NCBI GenBank assembly: GCA_003508835.1
Contig: PUFA01000555.1
Coordinates: 1-64,000 of the forward strand
Direction of reading: 5' to 3'
DNA: 64,000 nt
Origin: Eonycteris spelaea
Taxonomy: Eukaryota; Chordata; Mammalia; Chiroptera; Pteropodidae
Shown: piece by piece, positions 21,571 through 34,805 of the stretch
Position numbering within the stretch: position 1 is the first letter of the stretch
Layout: every line of letters starts with the position of its first letter
Position numbers and translations under genes: made by a program
Notes under the pieces: generated by a model
The model's database searches: none
The model's input: the letters and a program-made list of their open reading frames with translations, nothing else
What the model was told of the DNA's origin: nothing

Positions 21571-22690
21571 TCTTAGACAATGGTGGAACCCACTCAAATT
21601 ATGGGATTTCAAAACCACAGAGATCAAACTCAAAGATGTGGAAAGAGAATGAATATAAAAATCCTGGATAGCATTGGTTTTATTTTTCAAAATCTGCAAA
21701 ACAAATATATTAGAATGAAAAAAAGAAGAAACACACACACCCAAAAAAACAGTGCAAGAAGCTGTAAGGGAAGGAAGTGAGGAGGATGCTGGGGAGGGAG
21801 AAGAAAGAAGGAAGCAAGGGCTCTTGGAAATCTGAGGTGAGCCAGCTCTTCAGGGGATCGTGGAAATGAGACACTTTTAAGCCAATCTGGGAAAACGCTG
21901 TCAATAAATAGTCTATCTCCATTGAAAATCTGGCTTTTGTTAGGAGGACGATGCCAACAGGCTCTTAGGTCAGACAGATATGAGGCTTGTGGGGAGCTGT
22001 GCTGGCACAACAGGGCTCAAAGAAGGTAAGGTGAGAAAACTCTTCCATGAAATAGCCAGATGTCCTCATACTGTTTCACAGAGATGGTATGTCACGATCA
22101 TTTCTTGCAAAACACGTTGAGTTGCATGGTGACACCGTGCCAAGCAAATAAAGATTGTGCCTGCTGTCACCCATCACTGTATATAAGCAGAAGCTAGAAA
22201 AATGGCATTTTACTTTGAAGCCAAAAAGCTATGTTTAGGGAAATAGGCTAAGGATAACATCTGACATCCTGTTTACTTGCATTCTTTAGCAATTCTTTTT
22301 CTGGACATGGTTCCACTATACAATCCAGCTGCAGTACCCTTAGCAAAGGCTCAGACAGCCACTTGAAAACAGAACTTTTGAGAATAAAAGAACATTTGTC
22401 CTCTGTCTATACAACTGTCTGGAAGGTTAATGTTTCCCCAATGATAAACATTTTGCATTAAAAAAATGTTGCTCTGAAAAAAGCTGGCCTATAACAAGAA
22501 ATCTTAACTATTTTCAAACATTTTCAGGACTAGTTAAAATAGTTATACTATTGGGAAATTTATGATAAGGCCAACTTTAACAATATAGTCTTAAATTGGC
22601 AAATACATGGTACTCACCATCGCTACCCTTCCTAAGGATGCATGGGATTCTCTTAATCTTCAGAATCCTATTCAAAACAGCTTTAGGCAT
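21571..22690. promoter_or_regulatory. Region upstream of ARHGEF6 with a purine-rich ETS-like block; no gene seen
   Basis: The stretch has no recognised repeat or coding exon. At about 21767-21820 the + strand is a GA-rich block that includes aaggaagtgagg, a good match to an ETS/PU.1 site (GGAAGT core). ARHGEF6 is strongly expressed in blood cells, where ETS factors commonly drive TATA-less promoters, so this block is a plausible promoter element. That is inference from a short motif and position only. Confidence 0.25.
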
Positions 22691-22694
22691 GTAC

Positions 22695-22915
22695 TACCAA
22701 ATAATCATCTTAGATAATCCTGCTAAATGTTTTCAAAGCTCCCCTTCTTGCCCTGTCATAACACTTATCTCACTTTACTATTATTGCTTGTTGATCTGTC
22801 TCCTCCACCAGAATGTAACTTCCCTAGAGTAGGGTCTTGTCTGTCTTGTTTAACACTGTTCCCAGTCGAGTGCCTGGCACATAATAGATGTTCAAAAAAA
22901 CTGAATGAATAAATG
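22695..22915 (+). mobile_element. L2 3' end
   Basis: A good sense L2 tail: agtagggtcttgtctgtctt, gttcccagtcgagtgcctgg, cacataatagatgttc, then tgaatgaataaatgagta. Confidence 0.7.
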
Positions 22916-23014
22916 AGTAAACTCATATGGACTCCCATGTATAGACATTACCTGATTACAACAAGGATTTTTAAATATGTTTTAATGTCTTAAAACATTT
23001 TTCTTGCTAATGAT

Positions 23015-23385
23015 TTTTATACTTTTATTGAGATTTAATTAACAATAAACTACACATATTAACACATATGATTTAAGTAATTTTGATGTAATGTATATGC
23101 CTGTGATACAATCGCACACACACACAATCCAGATAAACCTTTTCGTCACCCCCAAAGTGTTCTTGTGACCTTTAACCCCTTCTTTCTTCCTTTCTGCCCA
23201 AATCCCAGACAACCACCAATCTACTTTCAGTCCCTATAGATTAGTTTGCATTTTCTAGAATATTATGTAAATGGACGCACACAGTTTGTTACCTTTTATG
23301 GTCTGGCTTCATTGATTCAACATCATCATTTTGAGATTCGTTTATGCTGTTGTGTCTATCAATAGTTCTATAACAAAGATTTGAC
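23015..23385 (-). mobile_element. L1 3' end fragment, reverse
   Basis: The + strand starts acttttattgagatttaatt and continues with caaatcccagacaaccacca and attatgtaaatggacgcaca, the reverse of an old L1M 3' end. A short (CA)n lies at 23114-23124. Confidence 0.7.
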
Positions 23386-24850
23386 CTCCAAATGTTTGGT
23401 TTGATGTAATTACACTTCTGAGCAAAATAGGTATAATCAACCAAAAGTTTTAATTGACTTTTGACCCATAGCCAAGTCTATATAATGAAAAAAAATTATT
23501 TGTCAATAAATGAAATTCCTAAATCTGACCTGCTTAAACACATTTTTATATGTCACTTGGACAATTTTCACAACCGCTCATCAAAACTGTACTCTAAAGA
23601 CAAATAAATCAGGCAGTATTATTGAAGTATTACTTACATTTTTGGATGAAGGCCAAAGCCTGAGTAATTTTAGGAACACAGCCTAGTCCAAAATGGACTT
23701 GTGCCCATTGAGGTCACCTGGATGAAAATCTGCCTCATTTTGGACACTGGCTTTAGCAAATTACTCTAAGTAATAAAGTAAAATCAGAAAAGCAAGGCCA
23801 CCTCCTCAAGGCAGAAGAAACAGTTCTATTAGTGTAAAGATTGGAAGTCAGGGTTGGTATGGTCAAATGTCAAGAAAGCAAGGAATTCTGGGACAGTAGC
23901 AATTATATGGGTGATATAAGTAACCATGAAACCCTGGCTGTTAAGGAAGCCAGTGATGATAAAGAGGAGCTGATGAACAGGGGAAATAGGGTGAAGGTTG
24001 GAAAGTCTGGAGGACACAGTGGCATAGAGAGCAGGCTTCACACAAAAGCATGAGTGAAAAGAGCAAAGGTCTCTCACTCTACTTCAGATCTTTAGTACCA
24101 AACACTTTAGGCCACTAAACCTGTGTCTTCACTAGCTTCCCCACCTCCATCTTCTCATCCTAATGAATTCTGTGGCAGAACACAATTTAGTCGATTTTCC
24201 AAAAACACCTCTTTAATAGTGTAATACCCTGCTCAATAACCGTCAAAGGCTCTCCATTGCCTTAAGCAGTGATTTACAAACAACAATGTACAAAAATAAT
24301 CACTCTTGTGAGGGAAGAAGGGAAAGGAATGAGAATGGAACTTGAACCAAAATAGGTAATATTTTATTAAAAATAAAAAGATCTGCAGGAAGTAAGGTAA
24401 ATGTCAACATTTCTTAAAACTGGTTACACTGGAACCTGTTATACTATTTACTTTTATGTGTTTAAAATCTTCATAATTGATTTGAATTTTTTTAACCTAC
24501 TGAGGCACTTGTTAAAAGTTTTAGGGGCCTTATTCCTCAATACTTTAGTTCAGAAGATCCTCAATGAGACAAAGGTATCTATATTACTAAAGTACCCCCA
24601 CTTGATCCCGATGAAGGCAGACCAAGGTCACACTTGGAGAAATAAGATGATTTATAACATTTCATCCTAACTTCTGCCAAATCTAGGTCATCTTAATATC
24701 CACAAGAATAACAATCCAACATTAAAACCACTCAGTTCCTTAACCGCTTATAACTGTTATTGATGTATTATCTCTCGGTCCCTCTTTATGCCTGTTCCGT
24801 GAAAATGGACCTGGGTCCTTTAAATTTGCCAACTGGCATGATATGAAATT
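23386..24850. other. Unassigned intergenic sequence; possible L2 trace
   Basis: A weak sense L2-like phrase lies at 24105-24275 (caataaccgtcaaaggctct then ccattgcc). No exon is recognised. The two opposite small ORFs at about 23830-24075 lack family features. Confidence 0.4.
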
Positions 24851-25250
24851 TTATCAAGTTTTATCTGTAGACGGTGCTGGAGAGACATTGCAGGAAGACA
24901 GGCTTTTACTTCCTGTTTCCTGTGTGCTCACTCCACAGGCTCCTGCCAAGCTCCCAGTTTTTCTGATGCTCACTTTCTGGGGGCATTGGCTTCTTCACTG
25001 CACAATGGGTAGCAGCTTCCACTGGCACCACCCTTGGATGGTTCAGTAGTAGTGAAGTGTCTCTGGTGAGACATTTCTGCTATAGAAGGAACGAGTACCC
25101 TGAAGAGGCATGTTTTCAGCAAATTCCCAGAGGGTGGATGTCCAGCAAGTCCCAATGACTCAGCACCACATAAACTTCTCTAACAAGGCCTGGATCTCAG
25201 CAGCAGGTAGAGAGGCAGGGTATGACAACTCTAGAGGAGTGTCAATTATA
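24851..25250. repeat. Repeat-like, family not assigned
   Basis: The text (gtagcagcttccactggcac; gatggttcagtagtagtgaa) reads like a known interspersed repeat I have met in other mammals, but I cannot name the family. It is clearly more GC-rich than its flanks. Confidence 0.3.
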
Positions 25251-26474
25251 TATTATTTTTATGTAGTCTGATATAACATAGCATATATGTTAATCCTATA
25301 TCCTTTTAGAGTTCCATTTACTTCTTGCCAGCCAATTCCTCATTACTCCAATCCCATTATAATTAATAATTTTTTCACATTCACCTGTTAATATACTTTA
25401 ATGTGCATAACTAAATAAGAATATTTAATTTTTACAAGAGCACAATATCATATGTGAATGAAAAGGGGGCTGTGTAATAAATCTGAAAAGCTCATGGGGG
25501 CCACATGGCATGCCTGATAAACTCAGGGACCAAAAGTAACCACACAGGATGCTTTGATCACAAATCCTTAACTGATCAGGCCATGGCAGGTAGTCATGTC
25601 CAAGGCCTATAGTGTTCTTAGCACAGGTCAATCTTTACCTTAAGTGAGCTCTGTCCACTGTTCTTATGCATATAAGGTAAAATATCTTTGAAATATGAGT
25701 GTAATTGTCTTTTCCTACCCCTCAAAGGCATAACCGCCAGCACCAGAACACAAGACCACCAGAACAGAAGAGCACAAAACCCCTCATTGTTTTCTTGTTC
25801 CCGGAATACCATCTCTATGTGCTTTAAATGTTAATTATTAACTGTCCTATACCTACCAATGTAAAAGAAGTATGTGTTTCTGCATTTTGCCTTTTATCCA
25901 ATCCTTCAGATTTCCTCACTTTGCTTTCTCCCATTCCCTTAATCTACCACCAATAAATATCATGTAACCCTCCTACGGCTCCTCCTTTGATTCTAATGTA
26001 TAAAATAGGCTGCAAAACTACCATTATCTGGAGCATTTTCTCAACCTGTTAAGATTTTGCTTGCAGGCAATTATCATCAGTTTGGCTCAAATAAACTCAT
26101 AAAAATCCTCTACAGGTTTGGACATTTCTTACGTTGACACATTTGTAATTCCTAACAACATTTGTAATTCCTGCGCATCACTTAATACTTGGAGTTCAAG
26201 TTTCCTGATTGTCTCACAAATGTCTTTTTACTGTTGGTTTGTTCAAATCAGGTAAAGAGAAATGTCCTTCTGAAAAAAGTGGAAGCTTTTCTTTCCAGAA
26301 ACCCAGCAAATCTCCTTGTGCCTCATTGGCCTGAATGAATACTGGGCTCCTTTCTGAACTAATTACTATGGCTAAGGATGAGGTATATTAGTTAGCTTAA
26401 GTCAATCACATCCCACACCTGGAGCTGGGGTTCATCCACCACCCACCCCCACACCAATGGAGAAGAATAATAGC
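25251..26474. other. Unassigned intergenic sequence
   Basis: No gene, RNA gene or confident repeat is seen in about 1.2 kb. Confidence 0.4.
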
Positions 26475-26640
26475 TAACATAAAGTACTTATGTTAATTAG
26501 GATTAGATGGCCTCACACAGAGATTTGCTGGGTAGGTACTACTGTCATCTCAATTTTACTGATTGAGATAAGTAGCTTGCCCAAGTTCACACAGCTGATA
26601 TGTGGTGGAGTGGACCCAGGTAGCCTAACACTAGAACCTG
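26475..26640 (-). mobile_element. MIR
   Basis: Reverse MIR core: ggtaggtactactgtcatct, caattttactgattgagata, gcttgcccaagttcacacag and gtggagtggacccagg. Confidence 0.7.
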
Positions 26641-26654
26641 CACTCTTTTTTTAA

Positions 26655-29600
26655 TAACTTTTTTTAATTTTTTCAATTACAGTTGGACATAAAATATTAT
26701 ATTAGTTTCAGGTGTACATCATAGAGATTAGACATTTTAATAACTTAAAAAGTGACCACCCCAATAAATCTCGGACCCATCTGACACCATAAATAATTAT
26801 TACAATAGTATTGACTTTATATCCCCATGACTATTTTGTAAGTATAGATTTGTACCTCTTAATCTCTTTCTCTTTTTCAACCATTGTCCTAACCCCAACT
26901 CATTGGGATGATCAATTCATAAATTATATAAATATCTAACCAACATGCTGCACACCTAAAACTAATATAAAAAATATTGAATGTCAAGTCTAATTGAAAA
27001 ACAAAAGCTTAAAAAACTATATTCTCTGTATCCGTGAGTTTGTTTCTGTTGTTCGTTCATTTATTTTGTTCTTTAGATTCCAAATATAAGTAAAATCATA
27101 TGGTAGTTGTCTTTCTCTGACTTATTTCAGTTAGTTTAATAACCTCCAGGTCCATTCATGATGTTGTAGATGGTAAGATTTCATTCTTTTTTTATGGCTG
27201 AGTAATGTCCCATTGTATATGTATATCACCTGTTTATCCATTAATCTATTGATGAACACTTAGGTTGCTTCCACACCTTGATTATTGTAAATAACACTAC
27301 AATGAATATATGGGCGCACATATTTCTTTGAAGTAGTGTTTTGAGTTTCTTCAGCTAAATACCCATAAGTGTGATTACTGGGTCCTTTGTTTCTTGTCAT
27401 AGCCTTGTTTTAAAGTCTATTTTTTCTGGTATAAGTATTGCTACCACACCATTTTTTTTTCATTTTCATTTCCATTTTCATGAAATATCTTTTATCAACC
27501 ATTTACTTTCAGTCTGTGTGTGTCTTTCAATCTCAAGTGAGTCTCTTGTAGGCAGCATGTATAGGGGCCTTGTATTCTTATCCATTCAGCCACTCTATGT
27601 CTTTTAATTGGAGCATTTAATTCATTTGCATGTAAAGTAATTGTTGATAGGTAGTTATTGCATTTTATTATTCATATTTTTATTATTTTCTTCTTCCTAA
27701 AAAAGTCCCTTTAAGATTCCTTGTAATACTGGTTTAGTGGCAATAAACTCCCTTAGCTTTTTCTTGTCTGGGAAGCTCTTTATACCTTGATTCTAAATGA
27801 TAGCTTTGTTTGGTAGAATAATCTTGGTTGTAGGTCCTTGATTTTCATCACTTTAAATATTTTGTGCCAATTCCTTCTGGCCTGCAAAATTTCTGTTAAG
27901 AAGTCAGCTGACTGTCTTATGGGTGCTCCCTTGTAGGTAACTAACTGCTTTTCTCTAGCTGTTTTTAAGATTCTCTCTTTGCCTTTAACGTTTGGCATTT
28001 GAATTTATGATGTGTCCTGGTGTGAACCTATTTGGGTTTATCTTGTTTGGAACTTTCTGCGCTTCCTGGGCTTATATTTCTATTTCCTCCATGGGCTGGG
28101 AAAGTTTTCCGTCATTATTTCTTCAAATGGGTTTCCAATTCCTTGCTCTTTCTCTTCTTCTTCTGGTACCCCTATGATGCAAATATTGTTACACTTAATG
28201 CTGCCCCAGAAGCTCCTTAAAATAGCTTCTTTGGTGGGGGGGGGTGCGAAGAGGGATTCTTTTTTCTTTTTGCTGTTCTGTTTGGGTATTTTTAGCTATG
28301 TTCTCTTCCAAATTGTTGATTCAATCCTCTGCTTCATCTAATCTACTGTTGATTTCCCCTAAGGTATTCTTCATTTTTGACTGGTTTTTATGTTTTCTAT
28401 GCCCTCCCTTTTTTTGTTCTCTATCTCTTTGTTGAAATTTTCACTGAGATCGTTGAGCATCCTTATAACTAATGTTTTGAACTCTGCACCTCATAGATTG
28501 CTTGTCTCCATTTTGTTCATTCTTTTTCTGGAGCTTTGTTCTGTTTTTTTTTTTATTTTTTTCCATTTGGGACATGTTTCTTTGTCTCCTCATTTTGGCT
28601 GCCTTCCTGTGTTTTTTCTATGTATTAGGTAGGGCTGCTATGTCTCCTGGTCTTGATAGAGTGGCCTTATGTAGTAGGTGTCCTGTGGGATCCAGTGGCT
28701 GTCTCTCTGATCACCTGATCTCCATGCTGAAGGTGTGTCTCTTGTGTACATTGTGTGTGCCTTCCTAATGTAGTTGAGCCTTGACCTGACATGTTGATGG
28801 GAGGGATTGACCCTCAGGCTGATTGGTTAAGACCACTGGCTGTGACCACAGTGGAGGAGCTATTGTGTAGGGGCTGACACTACAGAGAAGGATTTGCTTT
28901 AGTGGGCCTGTGGGGCCTGATGAATCTGCCTTTTGGGTATGTCATTTGTGGAGTTGGTTGGCTGGTGCTCTGGTGTGTTCTAAAGCTGGCACTGAGAGTG
29001 GTGGTTGTTGGGCCTCTTGGGAGGGGCTTTGGTGCAGGCCAAGTTTAGCTGCTCCCTGTGTTCTTCCCAGGGCCATTTGGTGTGAGCTATAAATTGATCT
29101 GCAGATGGTTTCCACTTGTGCTATGCTTGGAGGTGCTTGGGAGAGGTTAAGCTGCTAAGTGAGGCCAGCTGCCATTAGTGCCAGGCTTGGGGCTGCTTAG
29201 CAAGTGATACGGGGCATGCCAAGGCCAGATGCTGCTTGTGTGCAGTGTGTGAACCTTTGAGAGATTTTAGGAAATTCCTTAGCATGAGCAAAGACAGGCC
29301 ATGATTTGGGTGGGCCCAAAAGTTGTTTGGGGTAGATCTCAGGGAATCATAGGGCTAGGCTCAGTAATGTTAGTTAGGTTGATGGAGACAGATACGGTGC
29401 CTGCTGGCTGGGTGGAGGGAGAGATCAATAAAGGAAAAATGGCTTCTGCCAGCACTTCTGTTTGGGATAAAACTGCTACTCCAGCCTTTGCCCTGAAGCC
29501 AGACAATTCAGTTCCTCCCTGTGTGTCCCTGGAGCCTTTTAAGCTGCTGCCCCAGCTCTGGAGCTCAGAGCGAGTGATTCTATCAGCGAGTAAGTTTGTG

Positions 29601-30165
29601 TGCAGGCCCTTTAAGAAGAAGGCCTAGGACTCCAGCAGCCCTTTGTGTCACTCAGCCACAGTCTCCACTGGTTTTCACGGAGTTACGGGAACTTTTCTCC
29701 CCAGCCCTAGAAGCCTGAGCTTGGGAGCCAGTGTTGGGCTGGACCCCTTGCTCCTCAGCGGGGACCTCTGTAGCCAAGATATCTCTCTTAATTTTTTTTT
29801 ACGCCTACAGCACCTGATATTCCTAGGTGGTCTCCCATCCAAATACTAACCAGGCCCAATCCTGCTTAGCTTCCAAGATCAAAAGAGATCAGGCATGCTG
29901 AGGGTGGCATGGCCGTAGACTCCTCTCAATTTTTAACCACCATATGTGGGTGTGGAACCAGCCCATTTTACATCTCCAGCCCTCCTACCAGTCTAAATGT
30001 GTCTTCTTCTATATATCCTTAATTATAGAACTTCTGTTCAGCTAGACTTCTGGTGATTCTCAGTGATGGTCGTTCTGTAGTTTAGTTATAATTTTAAGGT
30101 GGTCATGGAATGATGTGAGCACAACGTTTTCCTTGTCTGCCATCTTGACCGAAAAACCTCAATAT
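26655..30165 (-). mobile_element. L1 with 5' UTR, ORF1 and 3' end but most of ORF2 missing
   Basis: On the minus strand the element starts near 30165. It runs through a GC-richer 5' UTR (to about 28540), an ORF1-type region (about 28515 down to 27700; tatgaggtgcagagttcaaa occurs in both this and the + strand L1 at 48.6 kb), and an early ORF2 piece. At about 27393 it jumps directly to late ORF2 text (cccagtaatcacacttatgg), then a 3' UTR ending near 26655. Roughly 3 kb of ORF2, including the reverse transcriptase core, is absent. It carries stops and frameshifts and a 5S-type SINE at 29792-29920. Confidence 0.8.
29792..29920 (-). mobile_element. 5S rRNA-derived SINE, short type
   Basis: Read on the minus strand it begins gtctacggccatgccaccct and follows 5S rRNA through the internal promoter (ggaagctaagcaggattggg; ttggatgggagaccacctag) to ggtgctgtaggcgt and an A-tail. 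Flanking repeats (tctctcttaattttt and tcctctcaatttttaa) are imperfect. It is inserted in the L1 5' UTR. Confidence 0.9.
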
Positions 30166-30439
30166 TTCTTTTTGTTAAACTTTTCCTGTTCAAATCCCTC
30201 TGTGGTTTCTCTGTCCTGATTGGACCTGGACTGACATTCCTCATTAACTTTAATGAATACTCCTCCACTTTAACAAACAACTTTTAAGGTCACATATGTA
30301 CTTTGTCATCAAACAAACTTCTCTGCCTCCTAAATCATGAATTCAAACATTACATTTTCTAACTACAACCTAGTATCTTTTCAGCTTGCTACTCCCACTA
30401 CAACTAGTCAGTCCTTAATCTCATCCAAATCTCTAAAAC
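30166..30439. other. Unassigned spacer
   Basis: Its left part (caaatccctctgtggtttct then ctgtcctgattggacc) resembles text at 61921-61960 and may be the tail of an LTR-type repeat I cannot name. Confidence 0.3.
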
Positions 30440-30825
30440 ATTGTTTTCCAAAATGATTATACAAATTTACATTCCCACCAGCAGGGTACAATTTCCTATT
30501 GTTTCATGTCACTTGATAGTTCAGACTTTAAAATCTTGTTATTTTTATGGGTGTGAAATTTACTTTTCTATGATTACTAATAAGGTTGAGAATTTTTTCT
30601 TACATTGATTGGCCATACATACTTCCTTTTCTGTGAAATACTTGCTCATATCTATTGCCCATGTTTCTGCTGAGTTGCTTGTCTGTTTGTTATTGATTTA
30701 TAAAAGTTTATTATACATTATGGGTACTAAACCAATGTCAGTTAGATGTGTGTGAAAATATATTCTTGTACTCTTTTTTTCATTCTATGGTGTATTTAAT
30801 GGAACAGAAGTTCTTGATTTTTAAA
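30440..30825 (-). mobile_element. L1 ORF2 fragment, reverse
   Basis: Reverse late-ORF2 text: acattcccaccagcagggta, gggtgtgaaatttacttttc and ggtactaaaccaatgtcagt. Confidence 0.7.
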
Positions 30826-30969
30826 AATGAGATACTTTATCTCACTCTCATGTAAAATAAATCCAGAATTTGGCAGTCCACTGCTAGCATGCAGCTTCAA
30901 AATTCTACTCTCTGCTACTTTGTCATCCTTAGCTTCCCTCCTCATAGTTCAAAATGACCATTTACATGA

Positions 30970-32055
30970 ACTTGAATTAGGCAATGTTTTTTTAGATATC
31001 TTACTAAGACCACAAGCAACAAAAGAATAGTAAATAGGTCTTCATCAAAATTAGAAAAAAAATGTGCTTCAAAGGACACCATCAAGAAAGTGAAAAGACA
31101 ACACACAGAATGGGAGAAAATATTTGCAAATCACAAATCTGATTCTGTATCCAGAATATATAAATAACTCTTATAGCTCAACAATAAAAAAACAAATAAC
31201 TAAAAATGGGCAAATTATCTGAATAGACATTTCTCCGAAGAAGATATACAAATAACTAATAAGCAGAAGAAAAGATGTTCAACATCATCAGCCTTCAGGG
31301 AAATGCAAATGAAAACCACAATGAGATTTAACTTTATATTCACTAGAATGGCTATAATCAAAATGTCAGATAATAACTAGTCTTGGTGGGAATGTGGAGA
31401 AACTGAAACCTTCATACATTGCTAGTGGAAATGTCAGAGTGCAGCTGCTGTAGAAAGCAGTTTTTCCTCAAAATGTTAAGCATAGTTATCATATGGTCCA
31501 GGAATTCCACTTCAGGAGAAATGAAAATATGTGTCCACGTAAGAACTTGTACACAAATATTCATAGCAGCATTATTCACAATAGCCCAAAAGAGAAATTA
31601 ACCCAAATGTCCATCATCTGATGAATGCACACATAAAATTAAATATTATTCAATCATAAAAATGAAGTACTGCTACATGCTACAACATGGATAAACTTTA
31701 AAAACATTATGATAAGTGAAAGAAGATGGCCACGAAAAAGATTATATATTTTATGATTCCACTTATATGAAATGTTCAGACTAGATAAACCCACAGAAAC
31801 AGAAAATAGACAGCAGTTGCCTAGGACTGGGGTGCAGGTTTAAAGGAAATAGGAGTAACTGCTAATGGGTATGAGGGGTTTCATTCAGGGGGGTGGGAAT
31901 TAAAGAAAATGTTCTAAAACTGATTTGTTGACAGTTGTACAACTCTGTGAATATACTAAAAACCATTGAATTGTACACTTTAAATAGGTGAATTAATACT
32001 ATCTGAATTATTGTTCAATAAAGCTGTTATTTTCTAAAGAGAATTGTACATTAAA
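30970..32055 (+). mobile_element. L1 3' part (ORF2 end and 3' UTR)
   Basis: Contains agaatgggagaaaatatttg, aaatgcaaatgaaaaccaca, agcagcattattcacaatag, then a 3' UTR ending at ttgttcaataaagctgttat. An older L1 subfamily than its neighbour at 32191. Confidence 0.82.
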
Positions 32056-32190
32056 AAAAAAGACTGCTTGAGCTCTGCATTCCAGCCATCAGAAAAGAGA
32101 AAGTGGGAATAAAAATGACATTCCTCCTCCCCTCCTCCGACTTGCCAATATAGGTGCAGTAGCTACATTTTTTAAAATAGACTATGTGAA

Positions 32191-32489
32191 TGGGATATAA
32201 ACCTAAAAGCAACAAATGAACAGGACAAACAAATAGAGACTCACGGACATGGACAATAGACTAGTGGTTTCCAGAGGGTAGGGCGGAGGGGGGAGGAGGG
32301 AGGTAAATGGGATAAAGGGGGTCAAATATGTGGTGACAGAAAGAAATCTGATTATGGGAGGGGAACACACAGTGTAAATATATATATATATGCCTCACTG
32401 TTGAATTGTACACCTGAAATTTACTGGACTTCGTTAACCAATGTCACCATAATAAAATAATAGTAATAATAATAAATAAAAATAAAAAT
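32191..32489 (+). mobile_element. Young, short L1 3' end with 17-base target-site duplication
   Basis: The 3' UTR only: gggatataaacctaaaagca, a G-rich block at 32277-32306, ttaaccaatgtcaccataat and an AT tail. The flanking repeats aaaatagactatgtgaa (32174-32190) and aaaataaactatgtgaa (32490-32506) are one mismatch apart, fixing the insertion limits. Confidence 0.92.
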
Positions 32490-32506
32490 AAAATAAACTA
32501 TGTGAA

Positions 32507-33264
32507 AGTAAGTTGCAGACGTCACATCACTTCACCCCAAATATTTCAGCATGCCTCTCCTAAAATTAAGGACATTTTCAACATAACCAAAAATTAACAA
32601 TAATTCACTCATGCTATCTAATTTTCAGTTGCTATTAAGATTTTGCTAATTGTTTCTAAAAACATCTTTTAGAGATTTTTTTTCAAAGCACCATTTAATC
32701 AAGTTGCCCCTTTGTGTCATAGTAACAAATTTGCTTCTAGGCAAAAATATGAGTAACAAAGAGTTCTTCCTCTTTTGTTTTCCTTATTTTCGGGATCAAA
32801 GTCCTACACTGCCTGTTTTTCTCAATGTATAGAAAGAGTTGTTTCACATATTTTTTCCAGTTTTCTAATTGTTTATATTGGGAAGGCCAGTCCATATCAC
32901 ACAGTCCTTCATGGATAGAAGCAGAAGTTAGCTTAGTCTACTTTTAATTACGTCTTCTACAACATGTGACAAATGAGAACTAATACAGTTCACTCTTGTT
33001 AATTTATAAAGGCTCTTGGGGTATTCAGGATAGTAACATTGTGATATATATATTTGTAATATATATATTTGATTTTTTTCTTAGCTAGTATGTCTTATAA
33101 ATTTTATTTAACAATTGTATACAGAAATTTTAAATTTTATATGTAATTAAATATACCAATTTTTCCATTTATGATGTATTCTTTTATATCATGCTTAAAA
33201 TTCTTCTCAAGGTCACTTTAGAAATTTATCCTAGTGAAATAATAAGTTTGAAAGATACATGTCA
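32507..33264. other. Unassigned AT-rich sequence
   Basis: No gene or repeat is recognised except a (TA)n-rich stretch at 33042-33072. Confidence 0.4.
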
Positions 33265-34045
33265 ATGATAATAAAATCACAATTCACATTTGAAGAGGAT
33301 GAAAAGACAAGTCACAGACAGGGGAAAAATATTGCAAACTACATATCTGATAAAGGCCTACTATCTAGAACACATTTTAAAACTCAAAACTCAATATTAA
33401 AAAAAGAAACAAAACAATCCAATAGAAAATGGGCAAACAATACAAACAGATATTTCATGAAATAGGCTATGTGATTGGCAAATAAACACAAGAAAAGGTG
33501 ATAAATATCATTAGCCACTAGGAAAAAGCAAATTAAAACCACAGTGAAATATCACTACACACATATCAGAAGAGCTAAAAAAAAAAACAATAGTGATAAC
33601 ACCAAATGTTGCTGAGGATGCAGAGAAACTAAATCACTTTCACATTGCTAGTGGGAATGTAAAATGTTACAGCTACTCTGGAAAGTAGTTTGCAGCTTCT
33701 TTAAAGACTAAACATGTACTTGCCATACAACCCAGAAATTACACTTAGGCATTTATCCCCAGAAAAAAAATTTAAAATACAAAACCTATACACGAATGTT
33801 TATAACAGCTTTATTTGTAGCAGCCCCAAACTGGAAACAACCCAAAGTTGTTCATTCCAGCTCCCCAGCCTGACCTCTCCTTTAAACTCCAGACATATAT
33901 TCAACTGGTTACTTGCTACTTCTACTTGACTGTGGCACATATCTGTGAATATAATAAAAAAATATAAACTGTATACCTTAAATGGGTTAATTGTAGTGTG
34001 TGTAAATTATACCTTAATAAAGCTGTTGTATATTTTAAAAAGAAG
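33265..34045 (+). mobile_element. L1 3' part, diverged
   Basis: ORF2-end text (ggggaaaaatattgcaaact; tcacattgctagtgggaatg) leads to a 3' UTR ending accttaataaagctgttgt. Around 33840 several hundred bases of the usual 3' UTR seem to be missing. Confidence 0.75.
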
Positions 34046-34124
34046 AGATGAATTCAAAACATATCCCCCACCAAGGAACCAAGACTATTTTTTAAAATAA
34101 AAATAAGGAAGATATTTTACCTAC

Positions 34125-34565
34125 AAGATCCCAAGACAGACTGTAAGTTTACAACAATTAAATAAGTACAGTGTTGGCTCAGGATTAAGTGAACAGATAT
34201 GTAGGAAAAAAATAGAGAACCCAGAAACTAAGCTATGCATATATGGGAATTTGGTATATTATAGAAAAAAGCATTTTTTTCAATTTTATTTTATTATTCA
34301 AGTCTATAGTACATTGGTTAAACTAGAACATAGTATTTTAAATTAATAGGGAAAGCTTGATTCCTCAATAAATGATGTTGAGACAATTGGCCATTCATTT
34401 GGAAAAGAGGTCGATCAACAATTCATACCACAAACAAAATAAACTTCAGGAATTTATACATAATCTTTATTATATATATTCGAACGAAAACATATTAGAA
34501 GAAAATGTAAGAGGATATGTTTTTGGCCTTGGGGTAAGGAATAGCTCCCTAAAAAGGACCCCCCA
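34125..34565 (+). mobile_element. L1 ORF2 fragment
   Basis: ORF2 phrases around 34160-34250 (acagtgttggctcaggatta; tatgggaatttggtatatta) and 34350-34400 (gcttgattcctcaataaatg). A non-L1 piece sits at about 34268-34340. Confidence 0.65.
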
Positions 34566-34805
34566 CCCTCAAAAAAAAAAACAACCATAAACATATGCTT
34601 CCCTACTGCATCTCAGAATTAGGCAGACTGACTGTAGTAGCCACTGGTGTTCGCCACTTTTCTGACAGTGCACCCCTCTTCCAGTTCCTGGCAATACTGC
34701 AGCTAACTGCTCACAACTGCAACCTTCTCCTTAGAATCGCTCTTAGACCTTGGGGACTACCTTACTCTAATAGCTTTGGGTTTTTTGTGGGTTTTTCCCT
34801 CCTGT

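Noticed and set aside
28000..28770. Several overlapping + strand ORFs with hydrophobic Phe/Leu-rich products
   Set aside because: They are antisense to the A-rich ORF1 region of the reverse L1.
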